From an uncultured Oscillospiraceae bacterium (lineage in GTDB: Bacteria; Bacillota; Clostridia; Oscillospirales; Acutalibacteraceae), in assembly GCA_900541565.1 (NCBI GenBank), contig UQKB01000003.1:1-64000 (forward strand): a DNA stretch of 64,000 bases, in the 5' to 3' direction. The translations under genes were made by a program, and so were the position numbers. Positions 1 through 7,636 of the stretch are shown here, piece after piece. The first letter of the stretch is position 1, and each line of letters opens with the position of its first letter. The notes beneath the pieces were generated by a model. It saw only the letters and a list, made by a program, of their open reading frames with translations. It searched no databases and had not been told where the DNA came from.

Positions 1-46
1 TACACTCGACTAGTCGTCGGCAGCGTCAGATGTGTATAAGAGACAG
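1..46 (+). other. Illumina Nextera adapter and i5 index left on contig end
   Basis: This is not genomic DNA. Bases 28-46 are AGATGTGTATAAGAGACAG, the Tn5 mosaic end. Bases 14-27 are TCGTCGGCAGCGTC, the Nextera read-1 primer tail. Bases 6-13 are TCGACTAG, which matches the i5 index I know as S513, and TACAC at 1-5 is the end of the P5 primer. The order P5-index-primer-mosaic end is exactly that of a library molecule, so genomic sequence begins at about base 47. Confidence 0.98.
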
Positions 47-65
47 GAAATATATACGCTGTTAT

Positions 66-73
66 GATATAAT
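66..73 (+). promoter_or_regulatory. Possible -10 element for the DUF368 gene
   Basis: TATAAT occurs at 68-73, about 30 bases before the gene start at 106. The matching -35 would fall at about 45-50, on the adapter junction, so the natural -35 is missing or altered in this contig. A promoter here is therefore likely but cannot be confirmed. Confidence 0.4.
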
Positions 74-105
74 GACACGGATTATTTAAATGGATGAGGT
101 TGTAT

Positions 106-939
106 ATGAAAAATTTTCTTTATAGAATTTTATGCGGCTTTTGCTTAGGCATCAGTGTTTTTGCCCCCGGAATCAGCGGAAGTGTTATGGCAATTATTTT
201 AGGTATTTATAATAAAATTATTGATATAACATCAAATCCGCTTAAAAACCTGAAAAATAATATTAAATTTCTTTTTCCCATGGGCATTGGTGCAGCAATA
301 AGCTTGGTGCTTTTTATACTTGTATTCAGTTATCTGTTTGAAACATACGAAAAAGCTACGTATTTTCTTTTTATAGGCCTCATTGCAGGAAACCTGCCAA
401 TGATATATAAGGAAGCGAGCAAAAATAAATTTAAGTGGAATTATCTGGTAGGCGCCCTGCTTGCTTTTGCCTTTGCCTTTGTAATGGGATTTTTAAGCAA
501 AAATGTAACGGAGCTGCAAAACGACGCAGGGCAGTACAATTTGCTGTACCTTGGATTGTGTGGTGCGCTTGCAGGGTTTGCAAGCCTGATTCCAGGCATG
601 AGCATATCCATGATTCTTATTGTAATGGGCGTATACAGCTATCTTATAGACGCCGCAAAATCCATTGACATTGCGGTCATTGCGGTTGTGGGGATATGTT
701 TTGTGATTGCCATGATCTTATCATCACGTCTTATAAAATTTATTTTTAACAGATTCAGCGGACCGGCGCATTATATGGTCCTGGGCTTTTTAGTAGGTTC
801 CATAGGCGGAATCGCCTGTATTATACCGTCTTCTGGTTCCAATTTAATTGGTATTTTAATGCTTATTATAGGATTGGCTATTTCCCTTCTATTTGTCTAT
901 TTGGGCAAAAAAGTAAACATAGAAGAATTTGACTCATAA
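106..939 (+). CDS. popT: DUF368 (PopT-type) membrane protein, probable undecaprenyl-phosphate translocase
   Basis: A 277-residue, very hydrophobic protein with about eight membrane segments. It carries two related half-motifs, PGIS at residues 21-24 followed by a hydrophobic run ending GIYN, and PGMS at 163-166 followed by a run ending GVYSY. This internal repeat is typical of the DUF368 family. DUF368 proteins were shown in other bacteria to return undecaprenyl phosphate across the membrane for reuse in envelope synthesis; applying that here is family inference. I chose ATG at 106 rather than the in-frame ATG at 94, because GGATGAGG at 92-99 is then a well-placed ribosome-binding site and overlaps the earlier ATG. 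The gene is richer in A+T than most of the window and ends in its own terminator. It is the first gene on the contig, so its upstream neighbour is unknown. Confidence 0.85.
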   Translation: MKNFLYRILCGFCLGISVFAPGISGSVMAIILGIYNKIIDITSNPLKNLKNNIKFLFPMGIGAAISLVLFILVFSYLFETYEKATYFLFIGLIAGNLPMIYKEASKNKFKWNYLVGALLAFAFAFVMGFLSKNVTELQNDAGQYNLLYLGLCGALAGFASLIPGMSISMILIVMGVYSYLIDAAKSIDIAVIAVVGICFVIAMILSSRLIKFIFNRFSGPAHYMVLGFLVGSIGGIACIIPSSGSNLIGILMLIIGLAISLLFVYLGKKVNIEEFDS

Positions 940-952
940 ATTCCAAATGCAA

Positions 953-995
953 AAGCAACTGTTACTTGTAAAACACTTGTAACAGTTGCTTTTTT
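953..995 (+). terminator. Intrinsic terminator after the DUF368 gene
   Basis: A perfect 13-bp stem (AAGCAACTGTTAC at 953-965 with GTAACAGTTGCTT at 979-991) has a 13-base loop and runs directly into a T tract at 990-995. It lies 14 bases after the DUF368 stop. Confidence 0.9.
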
Positions 996-999
996 CATT

Positions 1000-1152
1000 T
1001 TAAACAGAATTTTCACCAAAAGGGTATTCCATTTGCGAAAGCATATATTCTTTTAAAATTTCAAGAAGGGACGTATTGGTATCGACAAAATAAATTTCAA
1101 TCCTATATGCATCCTCTGTTTTAAACTTCTGGTTATCAGCAAGGTTATTCAT
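1000..1152 (-). CDS. Small protein of 50 residues, unknown function
   Basis: An ORF from ATG at 1152 to TAA at 1000, preceded by GGTGATGGAG as ribosome-binding site. The product begins MNNLADNQKFKT and ends MEYPFGENSV. Its middle (YRIEIYFVDTNTSLLEILKE) has the pattern of an edge beta strand followed by an amphipathic helix. That layout is loosely reminiscent of the small TnpW-like or recombinase-associated proteins found beside clostridial mobile elements, but the likeness is only a pattern and I do not claim membership. It lies just upstream of the broken end of feoB, transcribed toward the DUF368 terminator. The gene could belong to whatever replaced the end of feoB. Confidence 0.55.
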   Translation of the reverse strand: MNNLADNQKFKTEDAYRIEIYFVDTNTSLLEILKEYMLSQMEYPFGENSV

Positions 1153-1298
1153 ACTCCATCACCTATAGATTTATATGAAAAGCCTGCGTGATTCTTGCTT
1201 GAGTCATCTATATTACCAAACATTTTTAGCTTGTACTTCATTCATCTTTCATGTTAGAAAGTCCCACTTGGATCCAAACGCTATGCTTTGTACTTGTT

Positions 1299-2561
1299 TT
1301 ATGCTATACTGCGGGCAACCACACTCATGCTTAGTGCCTGTTTGCCGTGCGCGTTTGCTTTTTTAAAAAATTTATCCATATTAAAGGCGACGCGTGGTAA
1401 ATACCCAACGTCCTCGAGCAATGTAAACAAAGGAAAGAAAATAGCCATGGGTGGAAGCATAACCGAAACAACCCACGCGCCTGTTCGAAAGATGCCGTCT
1501 AACAGCATGTGGATCAGCCATACAGGCGCGTTTATAAATTCCATAAACACACGCAGCTGTTCTTCTAAAAAGCCAAAGAAGCTGGACAAAAGTTCAGAAG
1601 GGTAATTTGCCCCCGCAATGGTAATCCAGAAAATAATCCCAAGCAACAAAAGCATGATCGGGATCCCAAAAGCCTTTGACGTTAAAATTTTATCAATTTT
1701 TCTATCTGTGCTGTTATAGCATGGATTATGCAACGTTACGCATGCCTTATAGATTTCTTCGCTTTTTTTGACAAGACCTGTAACAATATAGTCCTTTACG
1801 GCCTCGCTATGTATTCCCTCTTTTTGCAGCCATTCCTTGCTTTTTATAACCTCTTTTTGCAGGGGCTGTTGATCTTTTATTTTATAAAATTTTAACATTT
1901 CTTTCTGAAAATCTGCATCCGCATCCAGCAGATGCAACGCAAAAAAGCGGCGCTGTAAAGGATCTTTTATTGAATCAGGCATAACCGCTTCAAGCTGCGA
2001 TACGGCATTTTCTATTTTTTCATGATAAGCAACCTTTATCTGAAATGTTTTTCTTTTGTCGTAAACAACACTATGCACAGCTTCACAGAGCTGCGCAAGC
2101 CCTTTTTTACTGCGGGCGCTTGTTCCTACAACCGGTACGCCCAGAAGTAAAGCAATTTCGTCCAGGTCAATTTGTATTTTTTTCTTTTTTGCTTCATCCA
2201 GCAAATTTACACAGACCACTACGTTTTTTGTCACTTCTAAAATTTGCAGCGTAAGATTCAGGTTGCGTTCTAAGCAAGTGGCATCCACTACCACAATGAC
2301 CGCATCGGGCTTTTTAAAACAAATAAAATCGCGTGCAACTTTTTCTTCTACTGAGCTGGACATAAGCGAATACGTTCCCGGTAAATCCACCAGAGTATAT
2401 TGCGTTTTTTCGTAAAAATAGCTTCCAAAGGCATTGCTTACCGTTTTGCCTGTCCAGTTGCCCGTATGCTGGTTCATTCCCGTTAGTCCATTAAAGACCG
2501 TGCTTTTTCCCACGTTTGGGTTTCCCGCCAGGGCAATGATTTTTTGATCAGCGCTTCCCAT
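1299..2561 (-). pseudogene. feoB: FeoB ferrous iron transporter, C-terminal third missing
   Basis: The 420-residue reading frame begins as a normal FeoB: G1 GNPNVGKS at 13-20, G3 DLPG at 59-62, G4 NLLD at 119-122, then the helical spacer and the first membrane segments from about residue 299. The conserved EDVGYLPRVAF block is present near 385-395. Full-length FeoB is about 600-700 residues. Here similarity stops at about residue 412, right where the family continues with a Cys-containing gate segment (TMCMGFGCN-like), and the frame ends eight codons later. The second gate and the remaining helices are absent, so the product is very unlikely to transport iron. ATG at 2561 follows a GTAGGAGG site. 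feoA lies just upstream, separated by a hairpin. Confidence 0.85.
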
Positions 2562-2577
2562 GACTGAATACCTCCTA

Positions 2578-2618
2578 CAAAAAAAGCAGATGACCGTTCA
2601 AGCAGCCATCTGCTTTTT
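2578..2618 (-). terminator. Terminator-like hairpin between feoA and feoB
   Basis: AAAAAGCAGATG at 2581-2592 pairs with CATCTGCTTTTT at 2607-2618. On the minus strand the stem is followed by a run of seven T. It starts four bases after the feoA stop and ends just before the feoB ribosome-binding site, so it would end or attenuate transcription between the two genes. Confidence 0.75.
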
Positions 2619-2621
2619 AGA

Positions 2622-2864
2622 TTATTCGCTGTATCGTACAAGTATTTTGCTTGCATCTTCGTCACGCAAGGCAATTACTGCTCCTCTTATATAATATGCA
2701 ATCGGATCCCCACTGGGGCTTTTTTGTAAAGCCTCCACATTTGTGCCTTGTACAAGCCCCAAATCAAGCATTCGCCTTCGTTGCTTACCGTTGGAAAGCA
2801 GAGCGGCGACCTTACACCGTTTTCCCACCGGTAAGCTGTTTAATGAAAAAGTATCGGTATGCAT
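2622..2864 (-). CDS. feoA: FeoA ferrous iron transport accessory protein
   Basis: An 80-residue SH3-like FeoA domain protein. The family core is visible: an N-terminal LNSLPVGKRCKV segment, the RRRMLDLGLVQGTNVEAL block near residues 29-46, and a C-terminal hydrophobic strand with IRGAVIALRDEDA. FeoA proteins are small cytoplasmic partners of FeoB. It is the first gene of a feoAB pair whose feoB is truncated, so its partner may be non-functional or encoded elsewhere. GGAGAA lies about ten bases before ATG at 2864. No strong promoter is evident in the 115 bases upstream. Confidence 0.9.
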   Translation of the reverse strand: MHTDTFSLNSLPVGKRCKVAALLSNGKQRRRMLDLGLVQGTNVEALQKSPSGDPIAYYIRGAVIALRDEDASKILVRYSE

Positions 2865-2979
2865 TTTCTATATCTTCTCCGTTCATTCGGGTTTTCCCGG
2901 TATTGCGGCACGGTTATGCCTTTCCTGATTCTTGGTTTTTCTCTTTATTACAATATGCGTTTTTAAAAAACTTTGTTAC

Positions 2980-3025
2980 AATACCAAAAGGCGGGCGGAA
3001 AATCTTCCGCCCGCCTTTTGGTATT
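2980..3025. terminator. Perfect 21-bp inverted repeat, probable terminator
   Basis: The arm 2980-3000 (starting AATACCAAAAGGCGGGCGG) pairs perfectly with 3005-3025 across a four-base loop (AATC). It overlaps the last codon and stop of the minus-strand 58-residue ORF, so it probably ends that transcript. There is no clean T tract right after the stem on either strand; the T run lies inside the stem. It might instead act as an RNA-stabilising or processing hairpin. Confidence 0.7.
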
Positions 3026-3200
3026 ACTGCATGGAACTGTTTGTTCCATGCTGGTTGCCTATAATATTTTTATAGCATCGCTCCAGGTCTTCTCTGCAGG
3101 AAACCTTCATATTGCTCTGCATAATTTGCTCCTGTATCATTACAGGCAGGGAATAAAAATATTCCTGTGCGGATTGGTCCAGCTTTTTTATGTCTGACAT
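3024..3200 (-). CDS. Small protein of 58 residues, unknown function
   Basis: ATG at 3198-3200 is preceded by GAGGTGATGAAG, a strong ribosome-binding site, and the frame ends at TAA 3024-3026. The product starts MSDIKKLDQSAQEYFYSLP and continues with a short helix-rich region (VMIQEQIMQSNMKV, then REDLERCYKNI). Many Clostridia encode such short cytosolic proteins with a SLPxxIQEQI core, and no function is known to me. The gene diverges from uridine phosphorylase. A TATACT at 3211-3216 upstream could serve as its -10. The stop is buried in the large hairpin 2980-3025. Confidence 0.65.
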   Translation of the reverse strand: MSDIKKLDQSAQEYFYSLPVMIQEQIMQSNMKVSCREDLERCYKNIIGNQHGTNSSMQ

Positions 3201-3258
3201 GCTTCATCACCTCGCAAATAGTATAGGCGAAAATAAACAAAATATTTATTGAGTTTGC

Positions 3259-3287
3259 ATTACAGATGGAAAAAAATATGATATAAT
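3259..3287 (+). promoter_or_regulatory. Promoter of the uridine phosphorylase gene
   Basis: TATAAT at 3282-3287 is preceded by TG at 3279-3280, giving an extended -10. The -35 region (ATTACA at 3259-3264, 17 bases away) is weak, as is common with extended -10 promoters. Confidence 0.65.
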
Positions 3288-3358
3288 ATTTTTATTATAA
3301 ACTGGTCGCAACCCAGCAAAGCTCAATGGAAATAAACGTTGCAAGGAGTGTCAGGCAT

Positions 3359-4108
3359 ATGCACCAGCAATATCATATTCATCTTTCCAAGGAGCAGGGC
3401 GCGCAGTATGCGATTTTACCAGGGGACCCAGGCAGGGTCAAGCAGATTGCTTCTTTTTTAGAAAAGCCGCGCTTTGTAGCCTCTAACCGTGAATTTACAA
3501 CCTATTGCGCTTATCTGGAAGGAAAAAGCGTCCTTGTAACCTCTACCGGAATAGGCGGTCCTTCCGCCGCTATCGCTTTGGAGGAGCTAGCGTCATGCGG
3601 TGTTCATACGGTTATTCGCGTCGGCACATGCGGCGCTATGCAGCCGGAAATTATGGCGGGTGATTTAATTGTTCCCACCGCTGCGGTCAGAATGGAGGGG
3701 ACAAGCAGGGAATACGTTCCCATTGAATTTCCGGCCGTTTCTGATTTTTCCGTTGTTCAGGCGCTTACCAAGGCTTCACAGTCGCTGCCTGCCTGTGTGC
3801 ATACGGGGGTTGTACAATCCAAGGACTCCTTTTACGGTCAACATCGCCCGGACACAATGCCGGCAGGACAAATGCTCCAGAGCAAATGGGAGGCCTGGAT
3901 AAAAGCCGGAGTGCTTGCTTCTGAAATGGAGTGCGCAGCCTTATTTACAGTTGCAGCCATCCGAAAAATACGTGCAGGCGCGGTTTTAACAGCTGTCTGG
4001 AACCAGCAGCGGCAGGACAAAGGAATTTATGACAAACCGGTCGATCACACCAGCGCAATCCAGTCTGCAATAGCCGCACTGCGTCTGCTCATCCAACAAA
4101 ACGGGTGA
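3359..4108 (+). CDS. udp: Uridine phosphorylase (nucleoside phosphorylase family)
   Basis: A 249-residue PNP/UDP-family enzyme that splits uridine with phosphate into uracil and ribose-1-phosphate for pyrimidine salvage. Phosphate-binding GDPGR is at residues 22-26, STGIGGPS at 62-69, and RVGTCG at 87-92. The nucleoside/ribose-binding SEMECAALF lies at 188-196, and the M-E pair there is the family signature. The length matches typical uridine phosphorylases (about 250). Start 3359 was chosen over 3326 because AAGGAG at 3343-3348 lies ten bases before it and nothing suitable precedes 3326. The substrate could include other nucleosides, but the sequence is closest to the uridine branch. Confidence 0.88.
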   Translation: MHQQYHIHLSKEQGAQYAILPGDPGRVKQIASFLEKPRFVASNREFTTYCAYLEGKSVLVTSTGIGGPSAAIALEELASCGVHTVIRVGTCGAMQPEIMAGDLIVPTAAVRMEGTSREYVPIEFPAVSDFSVVQALTKASQSLPACVHTGVVQSKDSFYGQHRPDTMPAGQMLQSKWEAWIKAGVLASEMECAALFTVAAIRKIRAGAVLTAVWNQQRQDKGIYDKPVDHTSAIQSAIAALRLLIQQNG

Positions 4109-4126
4109 TTTTTCTTATTTACGCCA

Positions 4127-4921
4127 ATGAATTGCGTCTTATTTTTTGCGCAGAAACATAAAAATGGGTATAAGCTTTTTATGGGATGTGGTTTTTTGGT
4201 TGTACGCGCAAAATGGATGCTTTTTTATATACTGGTTTTTCTTTTTTCCGCGACCGCGATGTTTTTTATGGCGACCGCTTTTCATACGGTGGCAACACAG
4301 GCAGAAAATAAAGAAAACGTAGCAGCCGCTGCGCCGGTTATTATCCTGGATGCAGGCCACGGTGGGGAAGACGGCGGGGCTGTCAGCACCGATGGGACCA
4401 TGGAAAAAGACATTAATCTGGACATTACACTGCGGCTGCGCGATCTTTTTGCGGCAAGCGGCTGCAAAGTAATTTTGACGCGGGCACAAGACACAGCCAT
4501 TTATGATGATGGTGCCTCCACCTTAAAAGAAAAAAAGATTTCCGATATGAAAAACCGTTTGGAGCTGTTCAACAGCTTGGAAAACGGTATTGTTCTGAGC
4601 ATACATCAAAATCAATTTTCACAAACGCAATACAGCGGCACACAAGTTTTTTATTCCCCCAATACGCAAGAAAGCGCAGATTTGGCAGAAAGCATACGCG
4701 CTTCTGTAACGGGGATGCTACAGCCACAAAGCACAAGGGAAAATAAAAAGGCAACCAAAGATATTTATTTGCTATACCACACACAAACACCAGCAGTCAT
4801 TGTAGAATGCGGCTTTTTATCCAATGAAAAGGAGCTTGCCCTGCTTCAGTCAGCCGAATATCGGCAGCAAATGGCATTTGCCATTTATTGCGGCTGTCTG
4901 GATTATTTTCAAAAACATTAG
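4127..4921 (+). CDS. cwlD: N-acetylmuramoyl-L-alanine amidase, CwlD-like
   Basis: An Amidase_3 zinc enzyme with an N-terminal membrane anchor at about residues 31-52. Zinc and catalytic residues are all present: His78 in DAGHGG, Glu93 in MEKDINL, His160 in SIHQNQ and catalytic Glu227 in IVECGF. It cleaves the amide bond between N-acetylmuramic acid and the stem peptide. CwlD enzymes act in the spore cortex to make muramic delta-lactam; assignment to CwlD rests on length, single anchor and lack of cell-wall binding repeats. The start is uncertain: no good ribosome-binding site precedes ATG 4127, and the in-frame ATG at 4217 would give 234 residues, nearer the usual CwlD length. Confidence 0.8.
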   Translation: MNCVLFFAQKHKNGYKLFMGCGFLVVRAKWMLFYILVFLFSATAMFFMATAFHTVATQAENKENVAAAAPVIILDAGHGGEDGGAVSTDGTMEKDINLDITLRLRDLFAASGCKVILTRAQDTAIYDDGASTLKEKKISDMKNRLELFNSLENGIVLSIHQNQFSQTQYSGTQVFYSPNTQESADLAESIRASVTGMLQPQSTRENKKATKDIYLLYHTQTPAVIVECGFLSNEKELALLQSAEYRQQMAFAIYCGCLDYFQKH

Positions 4922-4953
4922 GATATGTATAAAAATGGGGTGAATATAAAATT

Positions 4954-6330
4954 ATGGCACAAAAACCAAAAAGCATTTATCTTTGTTCACAGTGTGGATA
5001 CGAATCCCCCAAATGGTCAGGAAAATGCCCGGGATGCGGGCAATGGAACACCATGCATGAAGAAATAAAAACAGCAGCGGTCAATGTGGCGAGCGGGTCT
5101 TTGAAGTCCCGCTCCTTTGCAAAGCCAGTAGCACTAACGGAGATTTCTTCAGAGGATGAACAGCGTTATAAAACGGGATTAGGAGAGCTCGACCGTGTGC
5201 TTGGTGGCGGTATTGTAAAAGGTTCGTTGGTGCTTTTGGGCGGCGACCCGGGGATCGGAAAATCGACCATATTGCTGCAAATCTGCCATTATTTGGGGGA
5301 TACACTAAAAATATTATATGTTTCCGGGGAAGAGTCCCGCCGTCAGCTCAAACTGCGTGCCGACCGTTTGGAGGTAAATAATGAAAATATTTCCGTTTTA
5401 ACAGAAACAGATATAGAAGCCGTATGCGAGCTGATCCGTTGCGAAAAGCCGGATCTGGTCATGGTCGATTCCATCCAAACGATGAACCTGACGGAGCTTT
5501 CTTCTTCTCCGGGGAGTGTAACGCAGGTGCGGGAATGCACCAATCTTTTAATGCGAACGGCAAAGCTTTTAGATATCCCCATCCTTGTTGTAGGCCATGT
5601 CAATAAAGACGGCGCCATTGCCGGCCCAAAGGTTCTTGAGCATATTGTTGACGCTGTACTGTATTTTGAAGGCGATAAGCAAATGTCCTACAGAATTTTG
5701 CGAGCTGTCAAAAACAGGTATGGCTCCACCAACGAAATTGGCGTGTTCCAAATGGGGGATCGTGGACTGGCAGAAGTGGAAAACCCTTCGCTCATGCTGC
5801 TTTCCGGCAGGCCCCGCCATGTTTCAGGCACCTGCGTTGCCTGTGCAATGGAGGGCACCCGTCCAATCCTTGCCGAGGTGCAGGGGCTTGCAACCACAAC
5901 AGGCTTTGGCAATCCGCGCAGGATGTCCACGGGCTTTGATTACAACCGTATGTCGTTGCTTCTGGCCGTCTTGGAAAAGCGTGCGGGCTACTTTTTTTCA
6001 AATGTGGATGCTTATATTAATGTGGTGGGCGGCCTGCGCCTGGATGAGCCCGCCGTAGATCTTGCCGTAGCGATGGCGCTTGTCAGCAGCTTAAAGGACA
6101 TGCCTGTTTTGGAAAATGCGCTTGCATTTGGGGAAATTGGCCTTGCCGGGGAAATCCGCTCGGTATCGCATGCAGAAGCCAGAGCAGCCGAGGCCGCAAG
6201 ACTGGGTTTTTCCCGCTGTGTTTTACCATATCATAATATAAAAATGATCAGTAGCAGTGTAAAAAATTCGATTGAACTGGTCGGCGTCCGCAACATCAGG
6301 GATGCGTTTGACGCGCTTTCGAGCCATTGA
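4954..6330 (+). CDS. radA: DNA repair protein RadA
   Basis: A 458-residue RadA (Sms), the RecA-like helicase that drives branch migration of recombination intermediates. The N-terminal zinc finger has Cys11, Cys14, Cys25 and Cys28. Walker A GGDPGIGKST is at 96-105, the RadA-specific KNRYGS motif at 253-258, and a C-terminal Lon-type domain follows (catalytic residues are not needed for RadA). Length is typical. GGGGTGA lies upstream of ATG 4954. The 3' end overlaps the minus-strand small Cys-rich gene by 35 bases, so the two transcripts converge. Confidence 0.97.
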   Translation: MAQKPKSIYLCSQCGYESPKWSGKCPGCGQWNTMHEEIKTAAVNVASGSLKSRSFAKPVALTEISSEDEQRYKTGLGELDRVLGGGIVKGSLVLLGGDPGIGKSTILLQICHYLGDTLKILYVSGEESRRQLKLRADRLEVNNENISVLTETDIEAVCELIRCEKPDLVMVDSIQTMNLTELSSSPGSVTQVRECTNLLMRTAKLLDIPILVVGHVNKDGAIAGPKVLEHIVDAVLYFEGDKQMSYRILRAVKNRYGSTNEIGVFQMGDRGLAEVENPSLMLLSGRPRHVSGTCVACAMEGTRPILAEVQGLATTTGFGNPRRMSTGFDYNRMSLLLAVLEKRAGYFFSNVDAYINVVGGLRLDEPAVDLAVAMALVSSLKDMPVLENALAFGEIGLAGEIRSVSHAEARAAEAARLGFSRCVLPYHNIKMISSSVKNSIELVGVRNIRDAFDALSSH

Positions 6331-6463
6331 TTTCCTTTTTTGCCGCAATATAGTAAGCGCAACCTTTTTCTGTGTTGTTATTGGTAACTAAAGAGGGCTT
6401 TTCCAAATTGCAATAACCCTCTTTCTGATAGATACAATCACAGTCACAAGGTATTAATGTCAT
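6296..6463 (-). CDS. Small Cys-rich protein of 55 residues, clostridial conserved hypothetical
   Basis: ATG at 6463 follows GGAGG with seven bases between. The product starts MTLIPCDCDCIYQKEGYCNL and has Cys6, Cys8, Cys10, Cys18 and Cys35 (GCAYY), spacing that suggests metal binding. Similar short proteins in Clostridia carry the unhelpful label hydroxymyristoyl-ACP dehydratase; the sequence shows no such enzyme fold. The start codon overlaps, as ATGA, the stop of a 25-codon ORF upstream, so translation is probably coupled. The last 35 bases overlap the end of radA on the opposite strand. Confidence 0.7.
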   Translation of the reverse strand: MTLIPCDCDCIYQKEGYCNLEKPSLVTNNNTEKGCAYYIAAKKEINGSKARQTHP

Positions 6464-6537
6464 ACAATCGCCTCCGTTTTTAGAATTGAAAAACAAAGGC
6501 AAAATATACACATTTTTGCAAAATAAAATTCATTCAT
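6460..6537 (-). CDS. Possible 25-residue leader peptide, coupled to the Cys-rich protein
   Basis: AAGGAG lies five bases before ATG at 6537. The frame encodes MNEFYFAKMCIFCLCFSILK and five more residues, then stops at TGA, whose bases overlap the ATG of the 55-residue gene (ATGA). The peptide is hydrophobic with three Cys. A strong ribosome-binding site plus a four-base stop/start overlap is the usual mark of a real coupled ORF, but the length is too short for certainty. Confidence 0.45.
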   Translation of the reverse strand: MNEFYFAKMCIFCLCFSILKTEAIV

Positions 6538-6586
6538 AAATTCTCCTTCTCTTCGAATAATAAACGGGGATAAGGAGATGGTGATA

Positions 6587-7636
6587 TTGAAAAAATACGT
6601 TGCTTTGGTTGTTGCAACACTTTTACTTACGGGCGGCGCTTTTTTTGCAGGCGAAGCAATCAAGCGCTCTGTCCCTTTTGTTTCTGTCAGCAAAATTGAA
6701 CCGACGACCATAGAAGATACCGTCGTTTGCAGTGGGAAGGTAGAATATTTCCAAAGCCGTGATATACGGATCCTGACCGGTGGAACGATTGAAACGTTTT
6801 CCGTCAAAAAAGGCGATAAGGTCAAAGCAGGACAGGTGCTTGCAAAAGTAACCGCAAAGGGCCAATCAGAAAATACAGCAGAAGCAGAAAAAAACAAAGA
6901 TTCTGTAAATACGCAGGAAATTTATCAGGCAGTCATCAACGGCGACTACAGTGTGCTGGATAATTACGACGCCCTTTTGGAAAGCGCCGGTACAGACAGT
7001 ATACCGGCCGCAGAAGAAGATTTTGTACAAACCGTTACGTCCCCAATCAGCGGCACAGTAAAAGAAATACATTACAGCGAACAGGAATATGCTCCCTCCG
7101 GTGAGGTTCTTCTGACAGTTGTGTCCGACGGGCGTTTACAGGTAACCTTGCCTGTAAGTGAAGCGAAAATCAGCGAAATTCAGCTGGGACAGCAGGCCGT
7201 TATAACGGGCAGCGGCTTCAAAGACAGCGTTTATACAGGGGAGGTTACCTCTATTGATAACGAGGCAAAGCAAACAGCAACCACCGCCGGTAAGGAAACC
7301 ACAGTCGATGTGACCGTTAGCATAAAGGATCCGGGAAAAGATATAAAGCCGGGATATACCGCTAAATGCACAATTACATCTTCCGTTAAGACAGACGCCC
7401 TGCTGTTGCCATATCAGGCCGTTCTTGCCGAAGATAACGGCAAAGAATTTGTCTATCTGTATGACAATGGAAAGGCTGCAAAAAAGTACGTAGAAACCGA
7501 CGGAGAATATACAGGCGGACTGGAAGTATTGCGTGGTATAGAACAAAACGATTTTGTTATTACAACGCCAGATAATTTACATGATAAATCTATTGTCAAA
7601 TTGAAAGAAGAAAGCGCGGTGGTAGATCTTGCCTGA
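6587..7636 (+). CDS. Membrane fusion (HlyD/RND-type) adaptor of an ABC export system
   Basis: A 349-residue periplasmic-adaptor-like protein with one N-terminal membrane anchor (about residues 5-23). It has a split lipoyl/barrel-sandwich domain (VKKGDKVKAGQVLAKV in the first half and SPISGTVKEIHYSEQ in the second) and C-terminal beta-barrel and membrane-proximal domains. In Gram-positives such proteins sit outside the membrane and work with MacB-type permeases. TTG at 6587 is the likely start: AAGGAG at 6572-6577 lies nine bases upstream, whereas the ATG at 6578 directly abuts it. The hairpin between lipoyl halves is short and acidic, not a long coiled coil. The stop overlaps the permease start by eight bases. 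Confidence 0.82.
   Translation: MKKYVALVVATLLLTGGAFFAGEAIKRSVPFVSVSKIEPTTIEDTVVCSGKVEYFQSRDIRILTGGTIETFSVKKGDKVKAGQVLAKVTAKGQSENTAEAEKNKDSVNTQEIYQAVINGDYSVLDNYDALLESAGTDSIPAAEEDFVQTVTSPISGTVKEIHYSEQEYAPSGEVLLTVVSDGRLQVTLPVSEAKISEIQLGQQAVITGSGFKDSVYTGEVTSIDNEAKQTATTAGKETTVDVTVSIKDPGKDIKPGYTAKCTITSSVKTDALLLPYQAVLAEDNGKEFVYLYDNGKAAKKYVETDGEYTGGLEVLRGIEQNDFVITTPDNLHDKSIVKLKEESAVVDLA

Noticed and set aside
1299-1340. feoB truncation as a simple one-base frameshift
   Set aside because: Reading the other two frames beyond the break gives no FeoB-like sequence, so a single sequencing error does not explain it.
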